In this document: positions 47,460-61,100 of the stretch, one piece after another
How positions within the stretch are numbered: position 1 is the first letter of the stretch
Layout of the letters: each line of letters opens with the position of its first letter
Assembly: GCF_020536995.1 (NCBI RefSeq)
Contig: NC_068358.1
Span: 43,261,585 to 43,325,584 of the forward strand
Source: Dreissena polymorpha
Lineage: Eukaryota > Mollusca > Bivalvia > Myida > Dreissenidae
Direction: 5' to 3'
Length of the DNA: 64,000 nucleotides
The notes under the pieces: generated by a model
The model's database searches: none
What the model saw: only the letters and a program-made list of their open reading frames with translations
What the model was told of the DNA's origin: nothing
Program-made: the position numbers and the translations under genes

Positions 47460-48580
47460 GCGCTGATCATTGCTAAGATCAATTATTTTGGAAACATTTA
47501 AAATAGTCAGTTATCAAACTCCCATTTATCTTAATGACCTTGATAATCTTAAATCTAATTCCTATTATTTTAGATACACCAGAACTGCTGAAATCCCCCA
47601 AGTAAGAACATCAAGTTACGGCATCAACTCTTTCCGTTTCGGGGCTGCCAAACTGTGGAACTCTCTCCCCCAACATTTCAGGGACCAATTACATTTCAAG
47701 CAGTTCTCCAGTTTGGTTAGCTCATGGGACGGTGAGAGCTGCTGCTGCTCCTATTGCATGTATCAAACATAGTTGCTAAATTTGGCTTTTTTGTTGTTGC
47801 TTGCATGCTCTATGTTTTCATGCATACTGTGATATATGCTTGTTCATGCAACGAAACTGATTATTAAATATGTTAGTTTCTTAAAAAATCTTTTTATTGG
47901 GCTTTTTGTTGCTAGCTCGTTTAAGGTGCTACATTTTTTAGATTTTGTTGCTTGCTTGCTTTTGTGTTGCATGCACACTGTGATATACGCTTTTCTTTTT
48001 ACTCATGCAACGAACTGATTTTAATATAAGGTGTAAGTTAAATCATTATTAAGTAAAATATACTTTCCTTAAATATGTAAGTGCTTAAATTTTGGCTTTT
48101 TGTTGCCTGCTTGTTTAAGTTGCTAAAATTTTGGCTGCTTGTTGCTTGCTTGTTTCTTATGTTTCATGCACACTGTGATGTATGCTTTTTTTTATATATA
48201 AGCTTAATCCTTATTAAGTAAATATACTTTCATCATAACTATTGTAAATCCTTTAAGTAAATAATTATGTTTTAATTACAAGCTTACTTTTTTATATGTG
48301 TTTCTATCTTTTATTTAGCTGCTAAGTTATTATATAGTTGCTAAGTTATTTTATAGTTATTAAGTTATTATCATGTGCTTTGTTAGTAAACTGAATATTA
48401 TATGCCTTTGATATTATAACAAGAAATATGAAAATTTATTTATTTATTTATTTATGCCTTGTACATAACCATATTACCATTTGTATTTGTCGGTCAATAG
48501 CTATACATAGCTAATGTTATACTGTTATTTATTGTTAACCGACAGTTGAAATAAAAGTCTGTATCTTGTATCTTGCTGAA
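47460..48580 (+). mobile_element. 5'-truncated LINE (reverse-transcriptase C-terminus and 3' tail)
   Basis: The frame 47470-47772 reads TPIYLNDLDNLKSNSYYFRY, YGINSFRFGAAKLWNSLPQH and CCCSYCMYQT. This is the C-terminal block of a CR1-like non-LTR element with its Cys-rich end. About 800 bp of AT-rich 3' sequence follows, ending in repeated tgtatctt near 48560-48577. It differs in sequence from the LINE at 37485. Confidence 0.75.
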
Positions 48581-49155
48581 AAAGGTTACATTCCACTAAG
48601 AAACGGCCGAAAAAAAAGTTGCAAAAACAGTCGATTTTGGTTTGTGTCAAGTTCTTTCTTGCATTGTACCTGACATATGTTTTTTATTGCATAAATCGAT
48701 TCCGCTTAGAATGGCCTTTAAGAAAAGGTATGGTTATGGGGGTCTCTATGTGCAAAATATTGTATTTATTTTGGCTTAAAGTTGTCGCGTTTACACTGAA
48801 TTATTTAGGGAAACTATTTAGTATATTCTGACCTAATAGGGAGACTGTGTAGGAGACACTCTGGATCAGCAGACGATTTATTTCATAAATCAATACGGAG
48901 GAATCAATTACGGAGGAATCCGAGATAGCCGATGTATCACGATTGTGTAGGAGATTGGGGATTGGTTATCGGACGTAACAGTTTCGTGCGCATGCGTGGG
49001 TGTCACATGACTGGAAATCATTACCAAAATGGAGGACGGTTAGACACATCTGTCAAAAGTGTTTTTATTATCGTTTTCTATTGTCATCAGAGAAATTGTG
49101 CAATTAAAAAATCTTCTTTACCCACGTACAAGAAAAGTGCACAAACAGTTGGAAT
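48581..49155 (+). promoter_or_regulatory. Probable promoter and 5' UTR of the JIP3/JIP4 gene
   Basis: The 575 bp upstream of the JIP start codon include a moderately GC-rich part (48960-49050) with gtgcgcatgcgtgg, an NRF1-like GCGCATGCG core at 48989-48997. No TATA box is obvious. Upstream ATGs exist, so the true transcript start needs RNA data. Confidence 0.4.
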
Positions 49156-52100
49156 ATGGCCTCTATGATGGCAGAAATTGTGTACGGGACAAAGGAAGAG
49201 GGTCATGTCATGTCTGAAAAAGTGACGCAGCTTGCATCTTCTGTGTATTCTGAATTTGAAAAGATGATAAAGAAGTATGACGAAGATGTGGTAAAAGAGC
49301 TTATGCCTTTAGTTGTAGGCATCTTAGAGAGCCTTGATCTGGCGTATACAGAGAAACAAGAAGCAGACGTTGAGATAGAATTACTTAAAGAAGACAATGA
49401 GCAGTTACTGACGCAGTATGAACGAGAGAAACAGCTACGAAAGTCAGCCGATCAGGTATGATATAATAAACAGAAATATGATTATAGGTGCTACCTAATT
49501 TACGGGCGAATGCTTTAAAGATGTCTTTTTTAGTTTGCATTTTGATTAGAAATAAAAGCCTGCACATTTTAATTGAACAATCCAGCTCCCAAAAGGTAAT
49601 TCGTTTTTAGAGAAATTAACCAAAAACATTTTTTAAGATTTAGGCAATGGATATAGCAACCACTAGTCTTGTTTACAAACGTTTTAATATCAAGTTTAAT
49701 GGTTGTTCACTTTTTAAATAAACAATATTTAACATTTCTATTTTAAAAACCTCTTGAATAGATAAAAGTAACTGCGTTTAAAGTATCAGGATAAATTTTA
49801 TTATAAATTGTTGGGCATCTTTAAATCACTTGCATAACAACATATATTTTATCTATCTTTACATGTGTCTATTTACAGCAGTGTGACATTTCATCTAGAC
49901 CCTGCTAGAAACAAATCACTGAATTACATTTTTTGACAAACATGCATATGCGAAGTTGTTGTCCGCCAAAAAAGAATCATTTCTAAACAGTCAAAATATA
50001 AATAATGTATTTTATTATTAAAATTGTGTTTTATGTTTTTTGAACATATGCAGGGATTTCAAAATGTTGAAGATGGAAGATGAAGTAGAAGGGGGAAATG
50101 ATCATTTTTTACTTAAAGCGAGTATATTATATGATTTCAATGTCAACATTGTATTCTACCTTACCCAACATATTAATATGACCGTATAATGTTAACAGTG
50201 ATTTTTTTTGCTATTTTTTTGTTACAGCCTGTGGCATTTGGATTGGGAAAATTAGCGCAATAAACCATGAAATTGGGAAAAATAGCGCGATAAACCATGA
50301 AATTGGGAAACATTATAAATATGATTATAAGAACAGAATAAAAATTGCTAAGTTCAAGTTTGACAGCATTTTTATATTATAAAGTGTTGCTTTCATGTCT
50401 TCTTACAACGTTTAGTTAATATCCTTCCACATGGATATTAAACTTGCAATAATCTATAGATTCTTCAATATATATGTACCATTATGATTTAATCATAATC
50501 TCTTTAAGAGTATGAATTTAATTCAGGATGTTTTTTAAAGTAAAATGTAGTATGGTGAAAACATTAAAAAATATTAACAAACATGCTTTAGTGTTCTTGC
50601 TGTGTTAATGTTGTATTAAATGGAGCTAAAATAATACATTTCATTTGTTTACCTTTTAATATCTTGCACAATTGACATTCTCAGTTCAATGCCATTTCAC
50701 CAAACTATACAGCGTGACAAACATAATAAAGCAGAATATGCATATGAATCTGATTATACACAGATCCACTAACATATTAATCAAATCATGTTTGTCTCTT
50801 TCCATTTTCGACGATACCCATCTTAAATGCTTTAACTTTGTGAGTAAACTAACTCCAATTTCCCAACACAGATTTCCGTGACGCACATTCACTGTGAAGA
50901 TTTCTAATAAATATTTGTTGTTGTTCATCTCAAACGTAGTATTTTGCGTTAATTGACACACACATTAAATTATCATCTAATAACCATGTGATGTCCGCTG
51001 TTAATTATAGTGTTATTTATCATTTTCTCTGATCATCGCAAACTTCTTGTCTGCTTGCCGCCATCTTGGACGTGTGTAAAAACAGGCGTTAACAATCGGG
51101 ATACATCGACTCTGGACGGTATCCTCCGCAATATAGAGAGAGATGTGTGGATAGCAACGTAAAATCGTATTCGGCTACATTCGTAAGTCAGTTGTCATTG
51201 GGCGAAGACTCGACAAGCTCGATCGGCACTCGTTCTACGAAATTAACACTAAATGACATTGTAATCTTATTAGCTTTATTGGGAAAATTTGGTCATATTT
51301 TTGGGAAATTTTGGTCAGATTTTTGGGAAAAAACGTCATTTTTTGCCGAATATCGGCGGTAATTTTTTGGCAAAAAAAATCACTGGTTAAATTAAATCAA
51401 TTCACAATCCTCATAATAATTATGGTACCATAAATCAAATAGTGTTTACTACAGTGAAACAAGCAAGTAAACACGCATACAGAAGGAGTTTTTTCTGTAC
51501 AGCAGAAATTTATTAACTATTAAATACACCCTTTCTTTCATTTATTTTCTAGTACTACTTCTTCTGATTTTTTTGGGTATTCAATTAAAGCCAAAAACAT
51601 TGGAATTTAAAGCGATTGCTCATGATGAAACTGATGATACATATAAAACATAAACATAAAAAAAACATGATGTGTCAAATTATTATTTATGTAGGAATAA
51701 AAACGCTATATGTCGAAGATCCACAGTCATTGTGCAATTAAACTATTCACAATTTTGCCACTATATCATGGGACAGAAATATTAACATTCAATTACACAA
51801 TATATATCAAATTCTATAGTAAAACATGCAAGTTAATATTGTTTCAAAGTTAAATGTCTTGCAAGAAGTCTTCAAAACACAATAATCCCAGATGTTATCC
51901 TTTGCATGCAACATCAAAAAAACAATTTTCAACACACTTTTCTTGCTGACATTTTCATTTTGAAATTTGAAACAGTGTAAATATTCTATATCTGTTCGAC
52001 ATCGTTATTGACTTAGGTTACATAAAATATCGCGATGTGCAAATGATTGGTGTACTGCGACCAAACGGATAACAACACTTTTAATTGGCAACATTGCTAC

Positions 52101-55100
52101 AGTTTTCCAATATGAAGGATAGATTGTATGAAGGAATAACAAAGAAAATTAAAAGCAATTATTTCTTGCTTTAATGGTACTATTTGCATGAGTTTGTGCT
52201 TTAGACAGGTAAATGTTGATAAGATTTTGCAGTATCCATGTTTCTTAGCCTTTGCAGTGGTGATCAAATTTTGCACCTTTGGACAATAGACAGCGCATTG
52301 CAACTCTCAGCAACCCTTTGGGTTATTAAGCTGAGAGTTGCATTTTTGCGACTAAGTGGAAAGCCAAACCAGTTCAGTGTTAATTTCTTATGTATCCTCC
52401 GGTGACCGCGTATGGAGCAGTGAAGAAAACCAGTGACAAAATTTCGGAATTAATGCAAACAGTACATAAATTAAACAATTTAGCTACAAAGATCGCTGTT
52501 ATCCAGTAAAATCCATGTTAAATGTGTTTATTTACACAAGGTTTAACCACACAAAACAGATAGTGCCATAAACATCTGCAATAACATTCACCACAATTGG
52601 CCTTGTATCATGATGTCACCCCCCCCCCCCTAAAAAAAAGTACTCCATTGCAATAGGGATAAGGCAAACTTAACTTTAAAATTTGATTCACTACACTTAT
52701 TATATATTGATTTTTTTCCCAGGTCATTTTAGCGTGGCTCTGCGCCATGCCCTTTTTTTGTAGCGCCACGCTGCCCCTTTCAAAGTCATTAAGCGCCACG
52801 CTGCCCTTTTCAAAGGCAGCCGCCCTGCCCTTTCATGTCATGAGCACCCGCTGTTTTCAGCGCCCTTATTGATAACATGTTAATAGCCATTTGTCCAAAC
52901 TGCTTTGCAGACTAGTATAACAGTATGGCCCCAAGGCCGCGAAGACTCGCTCAGGTATGAATTAGTCATGTGTGAATAACCCCGTGTCAATATTTATCGA
53001 TAATTTCAGTGGCTTATACCAAGCACACTTCGGTAATGTGTACGCATCCATGATAAAATCGTGGACAGTTACTTCGGAGACTTCTATTGAAAACCTAGAG
53101 TTTCCTCGTGGAAAATGTGCATTTCATGCATAATACAGTAATATCAAAACATTTATTTTAGATTTAGATAATTAATTATTGACAGAATTACTGTAACGTA
53201 AACCTAGATTTTCCTCGTGGAAAATGTGCATTTCATGCATAATACAGTAATATCAAAACATTTATTTTAGATTTAGATAATTAATTATTGACAGAATTAC
53301 TGTAACGTTTTCTAATTAAACAAAATGCGAATCGCGTATAAAGCGGACGTATTGTAAGAGTTTACGTTGCTATGCTCACCTGCTGCTTATCATTTTAACA
53401 AGATTGCGGACAATACAGCAAATAAATTGTGACTCTCGGCAAAAATGGCAAATAACAAGCGAATTAACAATGGAGATCACACATTTAGAAGGGATTAATG
53501 AAATGCATGTGATAACGAATGATGCATTAAACGTTAGACACAACAACAACATATGTATTAGTAATCTGTTCAGTTGATGTATGCCACGGAAACTAGTGTT
53601 TGCAAATTGTTAGCGTTCAGTTTACTCATTTTACTGGCAAAACTTCTGACAAGATTATCGTTAGAAAATGGGATAAGACAAACATGGTTTCATTTATATG
53701 TTAGTGGATCTGTGTATAATCAGATTCATATGCATATATTGCTTTATTATGTTTGTCATTCTGTACAGTTTACTGCAACAGCATGCAACTTAAATCAATA
53801 AATGGAGACATAGCAAGGTAAATGTATAAATATTCATTAAAGTAAGTTAAATACACCAATTACCATTAAATGTGCTTGTTTATATTTTTATGTGTATATG
53901 TTTCTCTCAAAACCACTTATTCACGGAACGTTTTTGCCTTTTTTTACCTAAACTGCGCGTTAAAATGCCCCTTTTCAAGGTAATGCGCCATGCCCCTTTT
54001 CCCTCCTGGGAAAAACACTAGACTTACTTTAACTTCTATTTATAATTTAACAAGTTTCTGATTCTGTTCTTTCAGTGATTCTCCTATTGAGCAACAAAGG
54101 CACATTAAAGTGCTCAATATTTCATTAGCACAAACGTTTGCCATTTGTTCAAATAATTTCACATACATGTTGCCATTAAAAGAAATTGCTAAAAACGCAG
54201 TGTGGGGGCACAGATCTTATTCAAGAATTGTTCATGCAACATTTTCTGGAAATCAGGAGAATGTTTAAGTAAGATTTTTTTTTATACATCAAATAAATGA
54301 AAGTGTTGTGTTTATACTAGTTCAGTTGTTTGCTTTACTTTGCAATTTATGTGAAAATATTAAGAGGACTATTAGAATGTATGAAATATGGATATACTGG
54401 GATTATTTGAGATGAAGTAAGATTTTGGAATGCTATTAGACCTGGTTTTTCTTCATTTTGGTTGTGTTTGTATTAATTTTCAAGGGTATTAATGATAGTG
54501 ATACAAAATACAACTCACAAGGAGCACATCCATGCATGTAATGTCATCACATGAGCCTCGTTTCTGATATAAACAAAACGGTATAAAGGTACCATACAAT
54601 ATTATTAAATCCAAGTAATGTCTAAGCCTAGCACATGTGTTTAAGGTTTTGTAGCATGATCTTTCATTTGCCGTTGCAATGTTAATGTCATTGAGACTGT
54701 TTGCAAAAGGCATGAGTCTGGCCTGATTAGGGTTTAGGTCATACTTTAAGTTCAAAAGTTTCATGCTCTACTTTTATTTGTTCCATACATGTATCTCAAA
54801 TACAACACACTATGGTGTGAAGTTGTGATAAGCCATCAATCATGGAATACTTTAAAGTTAAGTGTGTGTGTTTTTCTTCAATACTTTATATGCTTTACCA
54901 GTTGTATTTATTGTCCCTTACTGGAGGGGACTTATGGTTTGCACTCTGTGTGTCCGTGAGTCTGTCAGTCTGTCACACTTTTCTGGATCCTGCGTTAACT
55001 TTAAAAGTTCTTCATATTTTTTCATGAAACGTAAAACATGGATAAATGGCAATATGGAGATATTATTATGCACGTCATTTCATTTTGTTCATACATCAAG

Positions 55101-58100
55101 AATTCTGGTTGCTATTGCAACAATTTTATTTTTTTAATCTGACAATGGTGGAGTTTCACCATTAGGGGACCATATTGCTTGGCAATCTCTTGTTAATTTT
55201 CATTGATTGTTAGTAAACTAAACACTTTCATATGTAAATGTATTATAAAATTGATAAAAGTAAATACTACGATGTATCAATAGACAAATTGCTATGTATA
55301 AATTTCGCCACTTTACCGTACGTCACACATGTTTAATATTTTCGAAGTTATTTTTACATGTTTTTATTTTGACTTATTACGAAGATTAATGAATTAAAAA
55401 CCCATGTAAACATGCAGTATTTTGTTATCGGCGGACATTTAAGTAAAAGACGAGTCAATTTTGGGAGCGTTTTTAGGTCGACTTATGGCCGCAAATTTAC
55501 GGTAAATAAAATATTTTACAATAATCAGTGTTTATATCCATTTAATTATTTTCATGAAACATGGCTTCATTGTAAAGGTCATTGTGACATTGAGCAGAGG
55601 GCATAAATTGTAAGTCAGTCATGCTGGCTCAATGTCAAGGTCATAGATTTATATCAAGCGTGTTAATATTGGTTGTGTGACTGTCTGTTCCAATCTTCTG
55701 TACCCATAGAAGCATTTTCATCAAAGGCCAGGCAGTTGGGACAATAGGCTGGCAGAAGGTATAAGCCAGTCATGCTGGCTCAAAATCAAGGTCACCACTT
55801 TAAGATCAAAATATATATTAAGATGAGTTTTAAAGCTGTCACTTGCCACTGCCTTGTCTTGTTTGTTTGTTTTTTGCCAATATAGACTACATTTATTATT
55901 TTGTCTTTTTTCACCATTTATTTTCTTTTAATAGTGATCAAGTTCATGCCATAACAAGAGACTCATTCAGGCAATTCTATATATCGTTATAGCAATAATT
56001 GTATTTGAAAAAAGCATTCTGCATTCATTAATTGTATAATCATCATAAAAATGCGTTGCATGACTTGAAAACTCAAAGATATTTGTTTCTAAGACTTTTA
56101 TTTTGACGGAGTTGGGTCAGGACGATTTAAACCAGTAGAAGGCCAAGGTAGATCACTGTCCATGTCATGGAAAGACCAGACCTTGGAAGCCCAAAATAAA
56201 ATACTCTTTTGGTGATACCAATATTTGTATATACAACAGATATTTTTCTGTATGTGCATTATTAAAATAAATACCAAATACTTTTCAGTGAGCGTTGCTA
56301 TATGGGTTGGTTTATTTTCCAGAAACAAACCATCTTCATGCTCATGTTAGCTGTTGTGATAACTGTATGTCTAGCATTGTGCAATTTGTGTTTAAAACTT
56401 TAAGCTCAAATAGCGCAGCAGAGGCCACATATCATCCAATATCTTTAATAAATTGCTCACAATGTTAAGCAAATTTAATATCAAGGCTGAGTTTGAATCT
56501 AGATTACGTGCATGAAAAAATTGATCTTCAGCTCAAATCTTTGTAAAAAAAAATTATCACTAGAGTTCACATTGTCACTCAAATTTCATTGTAAACGAGT
56601 TAAAAGCACATGTTACATTATAATGTTACCATGTTTAATAATGTGCTATTTGCCCCTGTTAGCAGATTAACAGCAATAATTTGTCCCATCACTTGACATT
56701 TGTTATGAATGCTGAAATTCTCCAAGTGGTTTGAAATATGTTAGATTGCGATCAAGTTCAGAATGTCATTCAATTTTATAATGACAACATTTTACCAGTA
56801 CTTCTTACTTTTGGACATAAACAGAATAAGTTTTCAAATAATGATGTTTGCTATTAACAGGGTCTGGTGAAAGAACACATTTCCATGGTAAAGTTTAAGT
56901 GCAAAACATGTTAATTTTTCCAGAATTGGGAAAAAATCTGCAATGCAACATCTTTATTACATAGGAAATGAAATTATATATAAATCATGTAGTTACTTGT
57001 ATGGTATTTGTTTGCATGTATGTACATTTTTTTACCTGTAAGAACAACGTGGAGGATGTTTTGGTAGATCAATTTTAATTTGTTTGATTAGCAAACTAAA
57101 TATTTTCTATAATCGCCACTTCCGGATAAAAAGGGTTTAATCTAAGGAAACCATTTTTTGCTCATCTATTTAAAAAAAAAAATTATGAGCTATTGTCATC
57201 ACCTTGGCGTCTGCGTCTGCGTTGGCGTCCGGTTAAGTTTTGCGTTAAGGTCCATTTTTCTCAGAGAGTATCAATGCTATTGCATTCAAACTTGGTACAC
57301 TTACTTACTATCATGAGGGGACTGGGCAGGCAAAGTTAGATAACTCTGGCGTGCATTTTGACAGAATTATGTGCCCTTTTTATACTTAGAAAATTGAAAA
57401 TTTTGGTTAAGTTTTGTGTTTAGGTCCATTTTATTCCTTAAGTATCAAAGCTATTGCTTTCATACTTGCAACACTTACTAACTATCATAAGGGGACTGTG
57501 CAGGCAAAGTAATGTAACTCTGACTGGCATTTTGACAGAATTATGTGCCCTTTTTATACTTAGAAAATTGAAAATTTGGTTAAGTTTTGTGTTTAGGTCC
57601 ACTTTATTCCTACAGTATCAAAGCTATTGCTTTCATACTTGCAACACTTATTAACTATCACAAGGGGACTGTGCAGGCAAAGTTATGTAACTCTGACTGG
57701 CATTTGGACGGAATTATGGGCCCTTTATACTTAGAAAATTGAAAATTTTGTTAAGTTTTGTGTTTTGGTCCACTTTACCCCTAAACTATCATAGATATTG
57801 CTTTCATACTTGGAACACTCGCAAACTATCATAAGGGTACAGTGAAAGGACAAGTTGCATAACTCTGGTTGTCATTTTTACGGAATTATGGCCCTTTTTT
57901 GACTTAGTAACTTTGAATATATGGTTAAATTATGTGTTTTGATCCACTTTACTTCTAAAGTATCAAGGCTATTGCTTTCAAACTTCAAATACTTTCATGC
58001 TATCATGAGGTTACTGTACCTGGCAAGTTGAATTTTACCTTGACCTTTGAATGACCTTGACTCTCAAGGTCAAATTATTAAATTTTGCTAAAAATGCCAT

Positions 58101-61100
58101 AACTTCTTTATTTATGATTAGATTTGATTGAAACTTTGACAAAACTACTCTTACCTGACATATCACAATAGACTCCACCCAAACCATCCCCCGTGCCCTC
58201 CCCCCGAATACCCCCCCCCCCCTCTTATTTTTTTTTTAAGATCATCTCACAAATGACCACCACACCCTCACACTATACTATACCCCCCACCCCACCCCAC
58301 CCCCCCCCCCCAAAATTGTTTTTTTTGAAACAGTTAAAAAAACACAAATATTTTTATTATTATTTTATGTTTGAAATACCGTCCAACCATCATACCCAAG
58401 AATACCCCTCCACCCCCCCTCCCACACCCTCCTCCCCGATTTCCCCCCCCCCCCCCCCTTATTTATTTTTTTATTTTTTATTTTTTAAGATCATCTCACA
58501 AATGACCACCACACCCTCACAATATACTATACCCCCCCCCCACCCCCCCCACCCCCCCCACCCCTGAGTCCCCCCTAAATTTTTTTTTTTTTTTTTAAGA
58601 TCAACTCACAAATGACCACCACACCCTCACACTATACTATACCCCCCCCCCCCCCCACTGAACCCCCCCCCCCCCCGAATCCCCCCCTAAATTATTATTA
58701 TAATTTTTTTTTTTTAAGATCATCTCACAAATGACCACCACACCCTCACACTATACTATACCCCCCCATTTTTTTTTTGAAACGGTTAAAAAAACACAAA
58801 TATTTATTTTCATTATTTTATGTTTGAAATACCGTCCAACCATCGCACCCAAGAATACCCCCCCACCCCCCCCCCTCCCCCCCACTCCCCCTAATTCCCC
58901 CCCTAATTTTTATTATTTTTATACGCCCGTCTATGACGGGACGTATTATGGTATACCCCGCGTCCGTCTGTCCGTCCGTCCGTCTGTTAATGTCGTACGC
59001 TACGTCAAATATCCTTTGACAGATTTTCTTCAAATTTTAACACAATCTTAATATTGATAAACCCTGATCCCCTTTCGTTTTTGACGGAATTCTGAATTGT
59101 CGTTCCAGAGTTATGGGACTTTGTTCGTCAAAATTTCGTGATTTCATTGAATGTCCTACTGTAGCTCAAATATCCTTCGATGGATTTTTTTCAAATTTCA
59201 ACACAATCTTAATATTGATAAACCCTGATCCCCTTTCGTTTTTGACGGAATTCTGAATTGTCGTTCCAGAGTTATGGGACTTTGTTCGTCAAAATTTCGT
59301 GATTTCATTGAATGTCCTACTGTAGCTCAAATATCCTTCGATGGATTTTTTTCAAATTTCAACACAATCTTAATATTGATAAACCCTGATCCCCTTTCGT
59401 TTTTGACGGAATTCTGAATTGTCGTTCCAGAGTTATGGGACTTTGTTCGTCAAAATTTCGTGATTTCATTGAATGTCCTACTGTAGCTCAAATATCCTTC
59501 GATGGATTTTTTTCAAATTTCAACACAATCTTAATATTGATAAACCCTGATCCCCTTTCGTTTTTGACGGAATTCTGAATTGTCGTTCCAGAGTTATGGG
59601 ACTTTGTTCGTCAAAATTTCGTTATTTCATTGAATGTCCTACCGTAGCTCAAATATCCTTCGATGGATTTTTTTCAAATTTCAACACAATCTTAATATTG
59701 ATAAACCCTGATCCCCTTTCGTTTTTGACGGAATTCTGAATTGTTGTTCCACAGTTATGGGACTTTGTTGAATGTCAAGGAGACGGCGCTCCATGCTCAT
59801 GTACTTATAAAATAAACCATGTATTCAAATACAAATAAACTGAAGTAAAAAAATGATTCAAAGGGTTATTTATTACCTTACTACTTCATTGGCGAACGAC
59901 GGGCGTATCATGCGCTCATGGCGCAGCTCTTTTTAAAGATTATCTCACAAATGACCACCACACCCTCACACTATACTATACCCCCCCCCCACCCCACCCC
60001 CACCCCCAAATTTTTTTTTTAAACGGTTAAAAAACACAAATGACCACCACACCCTCACACTATACCCCCCCCCCCCCTCCGCACCCCCCCCAAATTTTTT
60101 TTTGGAAACTGTTAAAAACACAAATATTTATTTTTATTATTTTATGTTTGAAATACCGTCCAACCATCGCACCCAAGAATCCACCCCCCCACACACCATC
60201 ACCACCCCCCCCCCCCCACCCCCCCCCCCCCCCCCGAATTTGTGTGTGTGAATTTTTTGCATTTTTTTGGCATTTTTGGAAGATAATGTCATGAATGTCC
60301 ATGCCCCCACCCTATACACTCCTCTTCACTCCACCCCTCCCTCCTTTGTGATTGAAAATGAGAGTCCCTTCACCTTTAAAAAGAAAATAGATGAGCGGTC
60401 TGCACCCGCAAGGCGGTGCTCTTGTCTTTAGTTCTATTGTAATGTATGTTTTGTTTATTCATCTACATGTATTAAAGGGTTTAATTGGACAATTTAGCTA
60501 GAAAAATAACATATTAATGTAAAAAATTATGAGTCTCGGACTAAAAACACATGAAAGCATATAATGAATAAATATACTAAACTCATCATATTCAACACTG
60601 GTTTAATGTATTATTTTAAAAAAATGGTGCAGTATGTACATGTATTCGATATCACAATTTTTGGAAGTGTTTTCAAACCTTAATAGCACATTTGTTTTCA
60701 CTTTAAATTCCCATTTTGGTTCCAAAATGTTGAAAACATAGCTGTTAAATTATAAAGTATTTCATGTTTCAACAAAAGTTTTGGTTGTTACATTTTTTGT
60801 GACACTTAAAGTGACTTAAACAATACCTTTTGAGTCTTTGGGGAAAATTATGTGCTTCAATCATGTGTGTGTCATTTTCTTAGAAATACCTGGAAATGGA
60901 GGATGAGAACCAGGAAGTGAAGAAGCAGACCGAGGAGAAGGTGGAGAGTCTCGAGTCCATAGTTCGCATGCTCGAGCTCAAAAACAAGAATGCCTCCGAC
61001 CACTGTGAGTACCGGTAGTAGTGTGTGTCCACTATCCTGAATGGCAGTGATTTGTGGGACTTGCTTGGGAAATCATTCATTTTAAATAATTAGAGTGATA

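Larger units (their letters stand above)
57158..60427 (+). mobile_element. Helentron/HINE-like element H10, host of a nested element
   Basis: The left end is GCTCATCTATTT with a hairpin closing at ATGAGC, then ctattgtcatcacc and a gcgtctgcgtctgcgttggcg short repeat. The first part of the body is about five units near 175 bp with aagtatcaaagctattgc, aagggactg.gcaggcaaag and gaattatg.gccctttt. The second part is C-rich sequence with repeated ctcacaaatgaccacc and caccctcacactatac. The right end is AAATAGATGAGC, inverse of the left arm, then a GCACC/GGTGC hairpin and TCTTGT. H11 (58917-59933) is inserted inside. It lies in JIP intron 1. Confidence 0.72.

Noticed and set aside
58193-60302. Proline-rich and glycine-rich ORFs
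   Set aside because: Products of poly-C tracts within a repeat; no initiation or splice context.
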